Position numbers and translations under genes: made by a program
The notes under the pieces: generated by a model
What the model was told of the DNA's origin: nothing
The model's input: the letters and a program-made list of their open reading frames with translations, nothing else
Databases searched by the model: none
DNA from: Valencia hispanica
Taxonomy: Eukaryota; Chordata; Actinopteri; Cyprinodontiformes; Valenciidae
NCBI GenBank assembly: GCA_963556495.2
Contig: OY747710.1
Span: forward strand, 1,092,001 to 1,156,000
Reading direction: 5' to 3'
DNA length: 64,000 nucleotides
Shown here: piece by piece, positions 43,870-54,090 of the stretch
Position numbering within the stretch: position 1 is the stretch's first letter
How the letters are laid out: each line of letters starts with the position of its first letter

Positions 43870-44610
43870 CAAATATTCTCCCAACTCCACTTTATTTATA
43901 CAGCACACTTGAGAAAACAAGGTTTTGGTCAAGGTGCTGCTCATCAAAGACAAAGCAAAAAGCTAAAAAAACAACATACATATTTAACAAGCAATTTACC
44001 ATAAAAGGTTTTGTTTCATAAATACGTTTTGAATAATGATTTGAAAACGAGAAACTAACATTTTGGGGAAGCCGGTTCCACAATCTGGGAGCTGCAGCAG
44101 AGAAAGCCTGCAAATATCAGCTGGTCAACTGATCTAAGAGAATGTGATGGAACATAGAGCTGGATCCAATCTGATAAATAGAAGACAGAAGGTACATTAT
44201 TACTTGGTTTAAAAAATATAACCTCTGTTTTATTTTCATTTAAGCCTTAAAAAATGTGCCTTCACATCCTCTAAGCAGCGAATCTAACGCATTTTGATGT
44301 TGTTTTATTTCACAGGCACTTGGCAATCATCGGCAAACACATGAAAAGCAACACCATATTAAAAATAATAATAATAATAATAATTCAGAGGGAAAGAAGA
44401 TAAATAGAAAATAAAAGAGGGCCAAGAATGGAGGCTTGAGGAACGGCATATAAAAGTGGTGTCCAGGAAGACTCCGAATCGCCTACCTGAACTGAGAAAG
44501 AACGATTCTGCAGTGATATCAGTGTATCGTGGTCACCGCCTCGTTTAAAATGAAAAACAAACTCCGTCCGCATCAGTGTGTCGTTAAATACATTCATAGA
44601 CATGCCAAAC
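43870..44610 (-). pseudogene. LINE reverse-transcriptase fragment, degenerate
   Basis: Minus strand. Reads AVPQASILGPLLFSIY (the conserved RT block, usually GVPQGS), then after an (AAT)n run an ADDCQVP relic of the YADD box, and AFSAAAPRLWNRLPQ, the conserved C-terminal motif of L2/Rex1-type LINEs. Stops and frameshifts throughout; inactive. Confidence 0.75.
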
Positions 44611-45129
44611 CTGTAGGGGGCAGTAGTTCCTCCAAATCCTATCCACTCAGAGTAACTTTCTACTTTCTAACTTCAGCAGTAATTGAGCGCTTGGACCATC
44701 AATGATGCCAACACATCCCTAAATTCTGAGTAAAACAGGTCGCACATGTGATGTCGTGGAAAGTGACGTTGCGAAGCCTAAAACTCCGATTATTTCTGTC
44801 CACACGTTTAAAATGGAGAAAACGAAAATCTTGACTTTGGCCGGAGTTTTTAGAAACAATCGTCGTAAATCTGCGTTTTCGTGTGGATGAAAAATATCTT
44901 GGTTTTGTGAGACACGGGTGGACGAGGCGTGACTCAGCAGGTGATTTCTCAGAGAACACGGATCCTTCACCACGCTGACAGCTGCCCTTCAGGGTCATGA
45001 CCTTTAACCCTCAGAGTCTGGGATGGAGCTTCATGCTCTGAATCCTTCTAGTTTAGAGCGTTTGGTGGTTTCGTCTCACCGCCTCAGATGTTCCAGGTTT
45101 GTGTCTCTGACTGTGACGATGTTCTGCAG

Positions 45130-45192
45130 GGAGACCCGGGACGAGGCGGAGCTGTGGGACAGAGCGGACGTCCCGGTGCTGACGGACAGAAG
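45130..45192 (+). CDS. col6a4-like: Exon 24: triple helix
   Basis: 63 bases (21 codons), phase 0-0, acceptor atgttctgcag, donor gtgagcat. Starts GDPGRGGAVGQSGRPG and ends ADGQK. A short CAT microsatellite follows the donor (45196-45226). Confidence 0.93.
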
Positions 45193-45307
45193 GTGAGCAT
45201 CATCATCATCATCATCATCATCATCAAGCTTGAGGCGTTTAGACAGTGAAATGATGAGTTTAGGTTCAGAAATTACATCCCAGGTTTCTTACCAACCGAC
45301 CGACCGA

Positions 45308-45436
45308 CCTCCTTCCTTCCTTCCTTCCTTCCTTCCTTCCTTCCTTCCTTCCTTCCTTCCTTCCTTCCTTCCTTCCTTCCTTCCTTCCTTCCTTCCTTCC
45401 TTCCTTCCTTCCTTCCTTCCTTCCTTCCTTCCTTCC
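45308..45436. repeat. CCTT microsatellite
   Basis: About 32 uninterrupted CCTT tetranucleotides in intron 24; the Ser-Phe-Leu-Pro open frame through it is a repeat artefact. Confidence 0.96.
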
Positions 45437-45719
45437 TCACAGTGTGACCTTAGTAGAAACTTCTGGTCTGATTTCCAGTTGTAATGGGAATTCTGGTAAC
45501 TGCAGTTGGGAAATCTGTGTCGGATCGTGGGGTTTACTGGTCCTGCTGCTCCAGCAGATATTTATCAGATAATAAGCAGAATTTCCATCAACAACAGAAC
45601 AAGTTCCTGGGTTAAGGACGTGGAAAAAGTGTGCCTTGGTTTGGTTTGTTTAGGACAGAACTTTGTCCAACTGGATGAATGTGAATCTGGATCCTGATCC
45701 GACTTTGTTTGTTTTAAAG

Positions 45720-45782
45720 GGCCAACCGGGCGACCCGGGCGCCCAGGGGGATACGGGACGGCGGGGACCACTGGGACCGCCG
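45720..45782 (+). CDS. col6a4-like: Exon 25: triple helix
   Basis: 63 bases (21 codons), phase 0-0, acceptor ttgttttaaag, donor gtaagcag. Starts GQPGDPGAQGDTGRRG and ends PLGPP. Confidence 0.92.
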
Positions 45783-47167
45783 GTAAGCAGCCGGTCTGCA
45801 GCTGTTTTCACACATGCACAGAAAATCCACAGCTGCAGCTCAACTCCGGAGGTTTTGCATCCAGCTTTCTGCTGAAATCTGGGAGATCAAACAGCTGATG
45901 GAGGCTCATGATCTGATTGGATCAGAGTTTCATTCAGATTCATGTGGCGTTTTCTCCTCCTCCTCCATCATTACCACAAACTCCACCTCCAGCGGTGCAG
46001 TTTCTCAGCCAGCTGACCCCCTGTTAAACCAATCAGAACAGGTCAAGCTGCTGACCTCCTGTCCTCTCAGCCAATCAGGTGTGGGCGTCGTATTTTATCA
46101 AATTTAAAGTTTCTTTTAAAACCTGATGAGAAGATCCAGATGTTGTTTTACTGACATCCCTAATCAAAAACCGAACCAGTTCCTCCAGGTCTGATATTAA
46201 GAGAATGTAGATGATTTCTTGCCTAATTTTTGCTTCATAAATCTGATGGTCCTACAGCGACGGCTCATTGGCTCGGTTCTGATTGGGTCAGAACAGGAAA
46301 GCCAAAGAACCGTCTCCCCTCTGATTGGTCAGCTTTCTGGGTTCAAACCTGCAGCTTTCTAATGAGGGCAAAAGTTTAGAAATATTTTAAATGTTTGATT
46401 TGTTTTATTTATTTAACAGGGACAATGTGCAAAAACATTAATTAAAGATGTTTTACACCAGATTATAGCCAAATCTAGTTTCCATCTGCAGTCCCTGAGC
46501 AGGTGAGAAATGCGAATTAAATTATCTTAAATTATAAAAACACAACAAAAATAATGCAATCATTCACTAAAATATCACTAAGACCAATATCTTAAGTAAA
46601 TAAATCCTTAATGTTGACAATGCTGGTTTTCTAATAATAACTTCCTGACATTACAAGAAAAAAATTGCCGTTCAGAGGAAAGTTTCAAAATCTGTCTTTG
46701 TAAGAAAAGGCTGAAGTGTGTTTGGGTAATCTGCAGTCTTCATGACTTGTTGACCTGGATGTTCTGGTTGTGTGTTCAGAACAGAGCTGGACTGATCCGT
46801 CGTTTTAAAGAGCTGCTGCTGTTGTTCCACCGTGTTTAGTTTAAAGACAGCAGCAGCAGGGATATTACTGCAGCGACGCTCGCCCTGCAGGGCCGAGGGA
46901 GAACTGAGATGCTCTCCAGAGACTCCTGCTGGTCTGCAGGCTGAGATCTGGACTCACTCCCTGTAGGCCGGACGTCTGCAGGATCTGAGCAGAAGATGGT
47001 GTTCAGGCACGTCTCTGCACCGCTTGGTGGTTTGACCTTCAGTCTGTGAAGAAAAGGAGGACCGCTCTGGGTCTGGGTCCTGACTGTGGGAGCAGCCGAC
47101 ACAGATCAGCTGCAGAATCTCCAGGAATTCTGTCCTACGTTGAAATGTGTGTTTTCTATGTTTTCAG
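45783..47167 (+). other. Intron 25
   Basis: 1.4 kb. At about 46396-46500 there is a fish-type repeat fragment (TATTTAACAGGGACAATG). No exon seen; the open frames here have no domain. Confidence 0.5.
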
Positions 47168-47218
47168 GGTGAGGACGGGCAAGATGGTTTAGGACAACAA
47201 GGACCTCCTGGGATAAAG
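47168..47218 (+). CDS. col6a4-like: Exon 26: triple helix with interruption
   Basis: 51 bases (17 codons), phase 0-0, acceptor atgttttcag, donor gtagagca. Encodes GEDGQDGLGQQGPPGIK; the triplet GL- is one residue short, a helix imperfection. Together with the one-residue excess in exon 19 the total remains 336. Confidence 0.92.
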
Positions 47219-47261
47219 GTAGAGCAAACCTGGACGCGAAGAGCTCAGACGCATTTCCATA

Positions 47262-47410
47262 ACTTTTAATTCAGTTTATTTATATAGCGCCGATTCATAA
47301 CAGATGTCATCTTCGAGACAGTTTACAAGAAAAGTCATTTCAGTTCATTTGTACATGCATTCCATTCAGTTTAAAGTTTGTTTTATTTAAGGAATCCCAG
47401 CAGCAGCTTC
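47262..47410. repeat. SINE-like repeat fragment (TTATTTATATAGCGCC family)
   Basis: TTCAGTTTATTTATATAGCG, ACAGATGTCATCTTC and TTTAAGGAATCCCAGCAG recur at 60065-60260 in the same order. Widespread type in teleost introns; no coding function. Confidence 0.65.
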
Positions 47411-47502
47411 TCCATTTAGAGTTGATCAAGTTTATCTGCTTTAAAACATCATCAAAAACCTCCAACCTTCCATAAAGTCATCAGACTGGTTTCTCCTCAC
47501 AG

Positions 47503-47538
47503 GGAACGCCTGGTTTTCCTGGGTATCCTGGTCCGTCG
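47503..47538 (+). CDS. col6a4-like: Exon 27: triple helix
   Basis: 36 bases (12 codons), phase 0-0, acceptor tctcctcacag, donor gtgagtct. Encodes GTPGFPGYPGPS. Confidence 0.92.
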
Positions 47539-47623
47539 GTGAGTCTGAGATCCTCCTAATAAATGGAAACCGTGTGGTTCAGGAGTGAGTCGGGCGAGTC
47601 ACGGCTGGTTCTGTTTGTTTCAG

Positions 47624-47686
47624 GGTCCGCAGGGTGATAAGGGAACCAAAGGATATCCGGGTCGGAGAGGGAACCGAGGTCGAGCT
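47624..47686 (+). CDS. col6a4-like: Exon 28: triple helix
   Basis: 63 bases (21 codons), phase 0-0, acceptor gtttgtttcag, donor gtgagtgt. Starts GPQGDKGTKGYPGRRG and ends NRGRA; basic stretch. Confidence 0.93.
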
Positions 47687-47776
47687 GTGAGTGTTCGGCC
47701 TACAGGGGAGATTTACAGTGAAAACCTTTGACTCTGCCTTAAAAACCAAACAGTCGCTCTTGTTTGGTGTTTATAG

Positions 47777-47839
47777 GGCAACGCGGGCGGGAAAGGAGAA
47801 TCCGGAGATTCTGGAGAGCCGGGACACCCGGGACACAAA
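47777..47839 (+). CDS. col6a4-like: Exon 29: triple helix
   Basis: 63 bases (21 codons), phase 0-0, acceptor tgtttatag, donor gtgagtta. Starts GNAGGKGESGDSGEPG and ends HPGHK. Confidence 0.93.
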
Positions 47840-47923
47840 GTGAGTTAAACCGACCGAACTCAACCCTCCCTGGAGACGAAAGGTTTCCTGGAAGCATTAA
47901 AAGTTTCTCCCTCCTGTTTCTAG

Positions 47924-47959
47924 GGACAGCGAGGTCCTCCTGGAACCGCAGAGAAAAAT
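47924..47959 (+). CDS. col6a4-like: Exon 30: end of triple helix
   Basis: 36 bases (12 codons), phase 0-0, acceptor tcctgtttctag, donor gtaaatcc. Encodes GQRGPPGTAEKN: the last Gly-X-Y triplets, then the non-helical region. Counting from the first Gly in exon 12 to GTA here gives about 336 residues. Confidence 0.92.
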
Positions 47960-48045
47960 GTAAATCCACCTCAAATCCACTTTACCTGCTGATGTTTAGG
48001 ATGAAATGGAAGATTATCAATAAAACCATCTTGGTCTTGTTTCAG

Positions 48046-48082
48046 GAGTGCGAGCTGATCAACTACATTAGAGACAACTGTG
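48046..48082 (+). CDS. col6a4-like: Exon 31: linker after the helix
   Basis: 37 bases, phase 0 to 1, acceptor cttgtttcag, donor gtaggttg. Encodes ECELINYIRDNC, a motif seen directly after the triple helix in collagen VI alpha-3-like chains. Confidence 0.92.
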
Positions 48083-48172
48083 GTAGGTTGAATCAGAGGA
48101 GAAAAGCTGAGGTGGAAACTATCAACCTGCTGCTGCTTTGCCTCTAAATCTCAGTTTCTTCTTGCTCCACAG

Positions 48173-48184
48173 TTTGTTGTGATG
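48173..48184 (+). CDS. col6a4-like: Exon 32: 12-base Cys micro-exon
   Basis: 12 bases, phase 1-1, acceptor ttgctccacag, donor gtacgtat. With the preceding G it encodes VCCD and joins the exon at 56584 (GPSQCPAYP) in frame, giving DNCVCCDGPSQCPAYP, a good family match. The exon is tiny; the family pattern and the phases support it. Confidence 0.8.
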
Positions 48185-48286
48185 GTACGTATGTCTGTGA
48201 GTTATCAGCTGGAACAGCGGTGGTGAGTGAAAATCCTGTTTTTCTGCTTCGCTTTAATCAGCTGAAGTCGTCTAAAGGCTCAAAAC

Positions 48287-48571
48287 TACGGTGGCCCTGA
48301 AAGGTCTTAAGAAAACACATGCAAAAAGACAAAACCCAAGCAGATTGAGAAAACATTTTCATCAATTTGCTTGTGTTTAGGCATGTCCGGCCGTGTGCAT
48401 CACATTAAAGTGACCCCTGGAAACACTTCACTTCCGTTGTGTTGTGTCGTCTTTCTAAATGCTGCACACGTGTTGTCAAATTGATGAAAATGTTTTCTCA
48501 ATTTGCTTGTGTTTTGTCTTTTTGCATGTGTTTTCTTAAGTTGCGTGCTGTGACCTCTCAGGGCCACCGTA
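48287..48571. mobile_element. 285-bp MITE with long TIRs (TACGGTGGCCCTGA)
   Basis: Ends TACGGTGGCCCTGA..., inverted right end identical at the tip. Arms of about 82-94 bases share AAGAAAACACATGCAAAAAG and GAGAAAACATTTTCATCAA. Flanked by CAAAAC on both sides (6-bp duplication). No coding capacity. Confidence 0.85.
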
Positions 48572-48939
48572 CAAAACAGATAAATGGTCCCTCATACCGA
48601 GCAAGCGTGTGGCGACAGTGGAGAGGAAAAACTCTCCAGCAGCCTTAACCTACAGCAGCATTCCTGTGGTGTTTTCCGGCAGATGTCACACGTAGCCATA
48701 AAAAAACGTTCCCATCCTTACGAGGGTAACTTTCAGCGAGATCGCGGCATAAGTTTAAATCCGAGCAAACAAGCGTCTGCATTACGTTGTTGAGCCGCAC
48801 ACACACACACACACAGCTTCGACTGTTGGAGCTTTTATGATGCAGTAAGAATCAACTTCCTCTCTCTCTGAATGGGTAAATATGCAGGGTGGAGATTTTC
48901 TCTCTTAAGTTAAAGGTTCAGCAGATTCTGATGCAGGAA

Positions 48940-49480
48940 AAGGTGGGGAACAGCAACTCAACACCTAACAGCAGCAACTAATTCTTCTGTGATGCATACA
49001 GTCTGACTTTTATTGCTATTTTATGTGATTAATTTAATATTGATTCAATATTAAACGAAACATATAAAATAGCACACATTTACACGCTACAAACGACTTT
49101 TTATGTACATATAATTGAAGAATGAAACCTTTTTTATAGCCTACATGAAATTACAGATAACGGTTCACTCACCAGTGTTGTTCTTCTTGAAAAACAATAA
49201 TGGAGATCTTTCATCTGGGCAAACTTTTCAATAACTGTATAATCTTTCAAATAATCCCCTTTAAATCTATCACAATGTCTTAAAGTCCTTGAACGATGTT
49301 AAAATCCTCTGGGTAGTGACGTGACAAATTTCTACTTTTCATTCTAGAGGCAAAAAAATCTACTTCATTCTTTTCTCTTTTGTCTTGGTAGCTGGCAGTC
49401 ATATTACTGTAGATGGCTGCACACTTCTATCCAACAGAACGTAAACGTGACATGTTGCTATTCCAATATTTTAATATGAG
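48940..49480. repeat. Dispersed repeat B, inverted partner of 42150-43213
   Basis: Reverse-orientation relative of 42150-43213 without the 507-bp MITE. Continues past AATATTTTAATATGAG (49470) into unrelated sequence. Confidence 0.75.
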
Positions 49481-49825
49481 TTTTGCTGCACAGCAAACTT
49501 TTGCATTTGGCAAAATGGGGCGCATCCTTCGAATAGATTTCCAGCAGACTGCACGGCGTATGGCGCATTGCCGCCTTTTCTATGGAGGAAGGTGGCGGGA
49601 TCTCAGTTTGGGGCCGTAACATTTGTGCCCCTCGACGGTCTACTGAGGGCATGTCGGGCATTGTGATTTCAGATCTTCATCATTTAAACAAACGTTAAAG
49701 AGGCCCCAATCGCTGCTTCAAGACGATTTAGCCCAGTATTCTGGCAAAGACTTAGATATACACAAATGTTTATAACATTATCTTCTCAGTAACACAATCG
49801 GTGTTTATATAATAATAATTTCCAA

Positions 49826-50172
49826 TTTAAATGTAAGTCAAGTAATTGTAGCTATCGGAAAATGTTTTTTTTTAGATCCAAAGCAATTATCTATGGTTGG
49901 TTAGTTGCTTAGTAGTTGCAGCTTCGGTGGCTAGCAGGTACTAACTCGCTTACACATTTGATTTAACCAATATATACACAATTAAAAAAGTAAAACTCTG
50001 GTTATACATCTATATTGAAACGTATTCGTATAAACTATAATGATGGGCGGGACGTAAAGAGAGCGCGTAACCGTTTTCTTTGACCAAGGAAGGACAGTGT
50101 CCTCGTAAGCAAGGCGCCTTGCCTACCAAGGCATTGCCTGCGTAGGCGAGGTGCCTTGACATTGAGAAACAT
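49826..50172. mobile_element. Shortened copy of the 23655-24198 TIR element
   Basis: Shares GTAAGTCAAGTAATTGTAGC, GCTTAGTAGTTGCAGCTTCG, GGAAGGACAGTGTCCTCG and the right terminal sequence GACATTGAGAAACATCC. The left terminal end is missing. Confidence 0.68.
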
Positions 50173-50824
50173 CCACAGATTCTACTGAATAATTTAAGCA
50201 TGCCGTACCGTGCTCCACAGCGACATCTGGTGGATCCAGAGACGCCACAGGTTGTTGTGGGTCAGGGACCAGGTTCAGGTTCTGGAGCTCGGTAGGGTTC
50301 ATCAGCTTTGGCTGGTGTCTCTCCAGGCGTTCACTCTGAGGCTGTTAGATGCTTTCATCTGTTCAGCAATTCCTGAACCAATCCAGGGTTCTAGATTGAA
50401 GAATGTTCCGGTGAATTCAACAAAGTTGATCCAGACATGGTTGGGTTGGGTGTGTCCTGGTTAGTCCATCATTGTGTCTCTAGTTTCGTCTCCACCAGCA
50501 GCATGTCTCCTAAGAGACTGGAAGGGATAAAACGTCTCCTTAACAAGGAGCATGATGATCGACACGAAGGAACAGTGTGCACAAAAGCAGTTTGCATCAC
50601 TGGAACCTGCCAACCCCTCTACTCTAAAACATGATATAGTATTTAGCAATCAGCCTTTATCTTCTCCAGCATGTCCTCTTCAGTTTTCCTGTCCAACATG
50701 AATGAATCTGTCCCTAGAGGCCAGAACGTCCTGCAGATGTCTGGCTGCTCTGACGTCTGTCGCCGTGTGATCTGACACATCTTTATCTGAAACATTATGC
50801 TAGAACAACACGCTTGTTTTCTGT
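50173..50824. other. Unassigned intron segment
   Basis: 650 bases between two repeats in the 8.4-kb intron 32. The short open frames have no recognisable domain; nothing else identified. Confidence 0.4.
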
Positions 50825-52386
50825 ATGAATGAATGATTAAATGAATGATTTTTTATTACTGTGTCATGTCCAAATAGGACCCATCCCTTTTGGGATTATA
50901 AGACACAACAAGCCACCTCAAAAGTATAACATTCACTTCCTGTAGATGGCAACATACTTCACAATAAATAAAGAGGTACATAAAAGAAAAGCAATAAAGA
51001 ATATCAGGTTTAGTATTTCACCTAAATGGACTTTTTGTTCTCTTTGCCCAGGTTTTCTCTAGATAATCAGCAAGCGCAAATGCCTTATAATCAAAAAAAT
51101 CCACTTTAATCTATCGGCATTATTCAACCACATTAAATCTGCAGTTTTACACTTTTTGAACAACTTCAGCCGCATCTCATGGTATAAAGGGCAGTAAAAC
51201 ACAAAATGAAACTCATTCTCTATATCAATGTTGCAGTAGTCACAGAGTCTTTCTTCCTCTGCCCCCCCCCCCCCCCCGTAATGTCCTGTTTCTAGGTGCA
51301 GAGGCAAAACTCCAGAACGGAGCTGAGCGCACAAAGAGCTCTGTTTTTTTTTTTTGATAGGGGAGTGTGGTGGAAACTTCTTATGTAATTAGGATTTAAG
51401 TATATATTCTCTGTGTAGTGAATGCATCTAGGGCAAGATGACAAAGTTATTTTTCCAGCTTAATGTTATGAGAAAGATATATGTGTCAGGTCACCAGAGA
51501 GACAGACGCCGGGGCAGTAAGATAACAGTCTGGCCTTCGGATGAGCTGCTTTATGCCTCGCTCAGACTGGCATGAAGCAGCTGTCCAGAGGCTGGGTGTA
51601 AAGATTGGAGAGGACGTCTGCAGAGATAAACAGTGATTGCTGAATACTATTTAAACTGTTAGTCAGAAAGGTTGGGAAGGGCGATGTAGGAGTTATTCTG
51701 TCTCCTCCATATTTTGGCCAAAGCATGTTTGTATTAACTTAAAAGCATTCTGGGATTCAGTCTTCTTTATTATGGAAACCCTGAGGTTTTTCTAACCATT
51801 ACAGGAGCACATACATATTTTTCATTTCCAAAACAACTCTTTTTTATTCTATATGTTCTTAATTTTGGTTCAAGTAATATATAATCCCGTGACCATTTTC
51901 CTTGATATGTATCTAATAGGGCCTCCTTTTTGGCAAGTATATTTACTGTTTACATTTTAAAAAAGGTCAAGAGCTCCTGTTTGTGTAAATATGTCCTGTA
52001 CTTCATGTACCCATACACCCTTTATGGACACATCCCATTTGAATATTCTCTTTGCAACTCGGTTCTCAGGCATTTTCACCTATCTATTCCATAAAGCCAT
52101 CATCCTGCCTTTCCACCTTACTTCGCTTGGTTCCCAACCCATGTCTCCTGTTAATGCTAAAATCGGGGTAAATTTGTGGACTCCTAGAAAATACTGTATT
52201 GCTCCATTTTGCACCATCTCTGCTCTCACATTTGCTTTTGAGCCCCACATTCCTGCCATATAGTCTATGACCGGACAAACACGGGCCTGAAATAATTTGG
52301 AATAGGTAGCATATCCCAGATTTCCCAACTGTTTTGTTTTTGCTATTACACCCCCAAGCGCTCTACTAGCAGATTCAGCCAACATA

Positions 52387-53952
52387 CAGCGGCTTGCAAA
52401 AGTATTGGGCCCCCTTGAACTTTTCCACATTTTGTCACATTACAGCCACAAACATGAATCAATTTTATTGGAATTCCAGGTGAAAGACCAAAACAAAGTG
52501 GTGTACATGTGAGAAGTGGAACGAAAATCATACATGATTCCCAACATGTTTTACAAATAAATAAGTGAAAAGTGGGGTGTGTGTAATTATTCAGCCCCCT
52601 TTGGTCTGAGTGCAGTCAGTTGCCCATAGACATTGCCTGATGAGTGCTAATGACTAAATAGAGGCACCTGTGTGTAATCTAATGTCAGTACAAATACAGC
52701 TGCCCTGTGACGGCCTCAGAGGTTGTCTAAGAGAATGTTGGGAGCAACAACACCATGAAGTCCAAAGAACACACCAGACAGGTCAGGGATAAAGTTATTG
52801 AGAAATTTAAAGCAGGCTTAGGCTACAAAAAGATTTCCCAAGCCTTGAACATCCCACGGAGCGCTGTTCAAGCCATCATTCAGAAATGGAAGGAGTATGG
52901 CACAACTGTAAACCTACCAAGACAAGGCCGTCCACCTAAACTCACAGGCCGAACAAGGAGAGCGCTGATCAGAAATGCAGCCAAGAGGCCCATGGTGACT
53001 CTGGATGAGCTGCAGAGATCTACAGCTCAGGTGGGGGAATCTGTCCATAGGACAACTATTAGTGGTGCACTGCACAAAGTTGGCCTTTATGGAAGAGTGG
53101 CAAGAAGAAAGTCATTGTTAAAGGAAAACCATAAGAAGTCCTGTTTGCAGTTTGCCACAAGCCATGTGGGGGACACAGCAAACATGTGGAAGAAGGTGCT
53201 CTGGTCAGATGAGACCAAAATGGAAAACTAACACTCCACATCACTCTGAACACACCATCCCCACTGTCAAATATGGTTGTGGCAGCATCATGCTCTGGGG
53301 GTGCTTCTCTTCAGCAGGGACAGGGAAGCTGGTCAGAGTTGATGGGAAGATGGATGGAGCCAAATACAGGGCAATCTTGGAAGAAAACCTCTTGGAGTCT
53401 GCAAAAGACTTGAGACTGGGGCGGAGGTTCACCTTCCAGCAGGACAACGACCCTAAACATAAAGCCAGGGCAACAATGGAATGGTTTAAAACAAAACATA
53501 TCCATGTGTTAGAATGGCCCAGTCAAAGTCCAGATCTAAATCCAATCCAGAATCTGTGGTAATATCTGAAAGCTGCTGTTCACAAACGCTGTCCATCTAA
53601 TCTGACTGAGCTGGAGCTGTTTGTAAAGAAGAATGAGCAAGAATTTCAGTCTGTAGATGTGCAAAGCTGGTAGAGACATACCCTAAAAGACTGGCAGCTG
53701 GAAGTGCAGCAAAAGGTGGTTCTACAAAGTATTGACTCAGGGGGCTGAATAATTACGCACACCCCACTTTTCATTTATTTATTTGTAACAAATGTTTGGA
53801 ATCATGTATGATTTTCGTTCCACTTCTCACGTGTTCACCACTTTGTTTTGGTCTTTCACCTGGAATTCCTATAAAACTGATTCACGTTTGTGGCTGTAAT
53901 GTGACAAAATGTGGAAAAGTTCAAGGGGGACGAATACTTTTGCAAGCCACTG
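52387..53952 (+). mobile_element. Tc1-like transposon, 1.57 kb, near complete
   Basis: Left TIR CAGCGGCTTGCAAAAGTATT, right TIR inverted CAGTGGCTTGCAAAAGTATT. Long subterminal similarity (CCACATTTTGTCACATTACA) on both sides. TA on each side (52385-52386, 53953-53954) is the standard Tc1/mariner duplication. It splits the minus-strand LINE between HGI and MLAES codons. Confidence 0.93.
52755..53670 (+). pseudogene. Tc1-like transposase, broken
   Basis: The first frame (52755-53231) holds the two helix-turn-helix motifs (YKKISQALNIPRSAVQ; TGRTRRALIR) and the first catalytic Asp (LWSDETK). It then breaks: the segment normally between DETK and the NTIPTVKYG region is shortened and the frame shifts. 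The second frame (to 53562) has [10 protein letters not shown], the second Asp in QQDNDPKH, and [11 protein letters not shown], where the third catalytic Glu is Gln, followed by a TAA stop. Further codons (YLKAAVHKRCPSNLTELE) follow in frame. Product would be inactive; the rest of the element is well kept, suggesting a fairly young insertion. Confidence 0.88.
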
Positions 53953-54090
53953 TATGTATGCCATGCTGGTAATTTTCGTCCAAAATAAAGCCCAGATATT
54001 TATAGTGTTCAAAGTAAAACTGAGACCGGCTCCTTCTATGCCCTTCTTTTCTAAAATGCATGATCTGTGCGATCTGTAACTTTAGCTACT

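Larger units (their letters stand above)
50825..54090 (-). mobile_element. Minus-strand LINE 3' half, interrupted by Tc1
   Basis: Read on the minus strand, frames give HYKYLGFILDENYQHGI (near 54030-53955), then beyond the Tc1 insert AESASRALGGVIAK, ARVCPVIDYMAGMWG and ALTGDMGWEPSEVRWKGRM (52380-52090), and finally LRSGVLPLHLETGHY and ENEFHFVFYCPLY (51310-51170). These are the post-RT and C-terminal blocks of an L1/Tx1-like non-LTR element (class is inference). The 3' end is near 50825-50900, with GACATGACACAG and an ATTC-rich tail (inverted). RT catalytic region not seen; frameshifts in 51340-52080. Confidence 0.75.

Noticed and set aside
45230..45484. Protein with Phe-Leu-Pro-Ser repeats
   Set aside because: Translation of a CCTT microsatellite.
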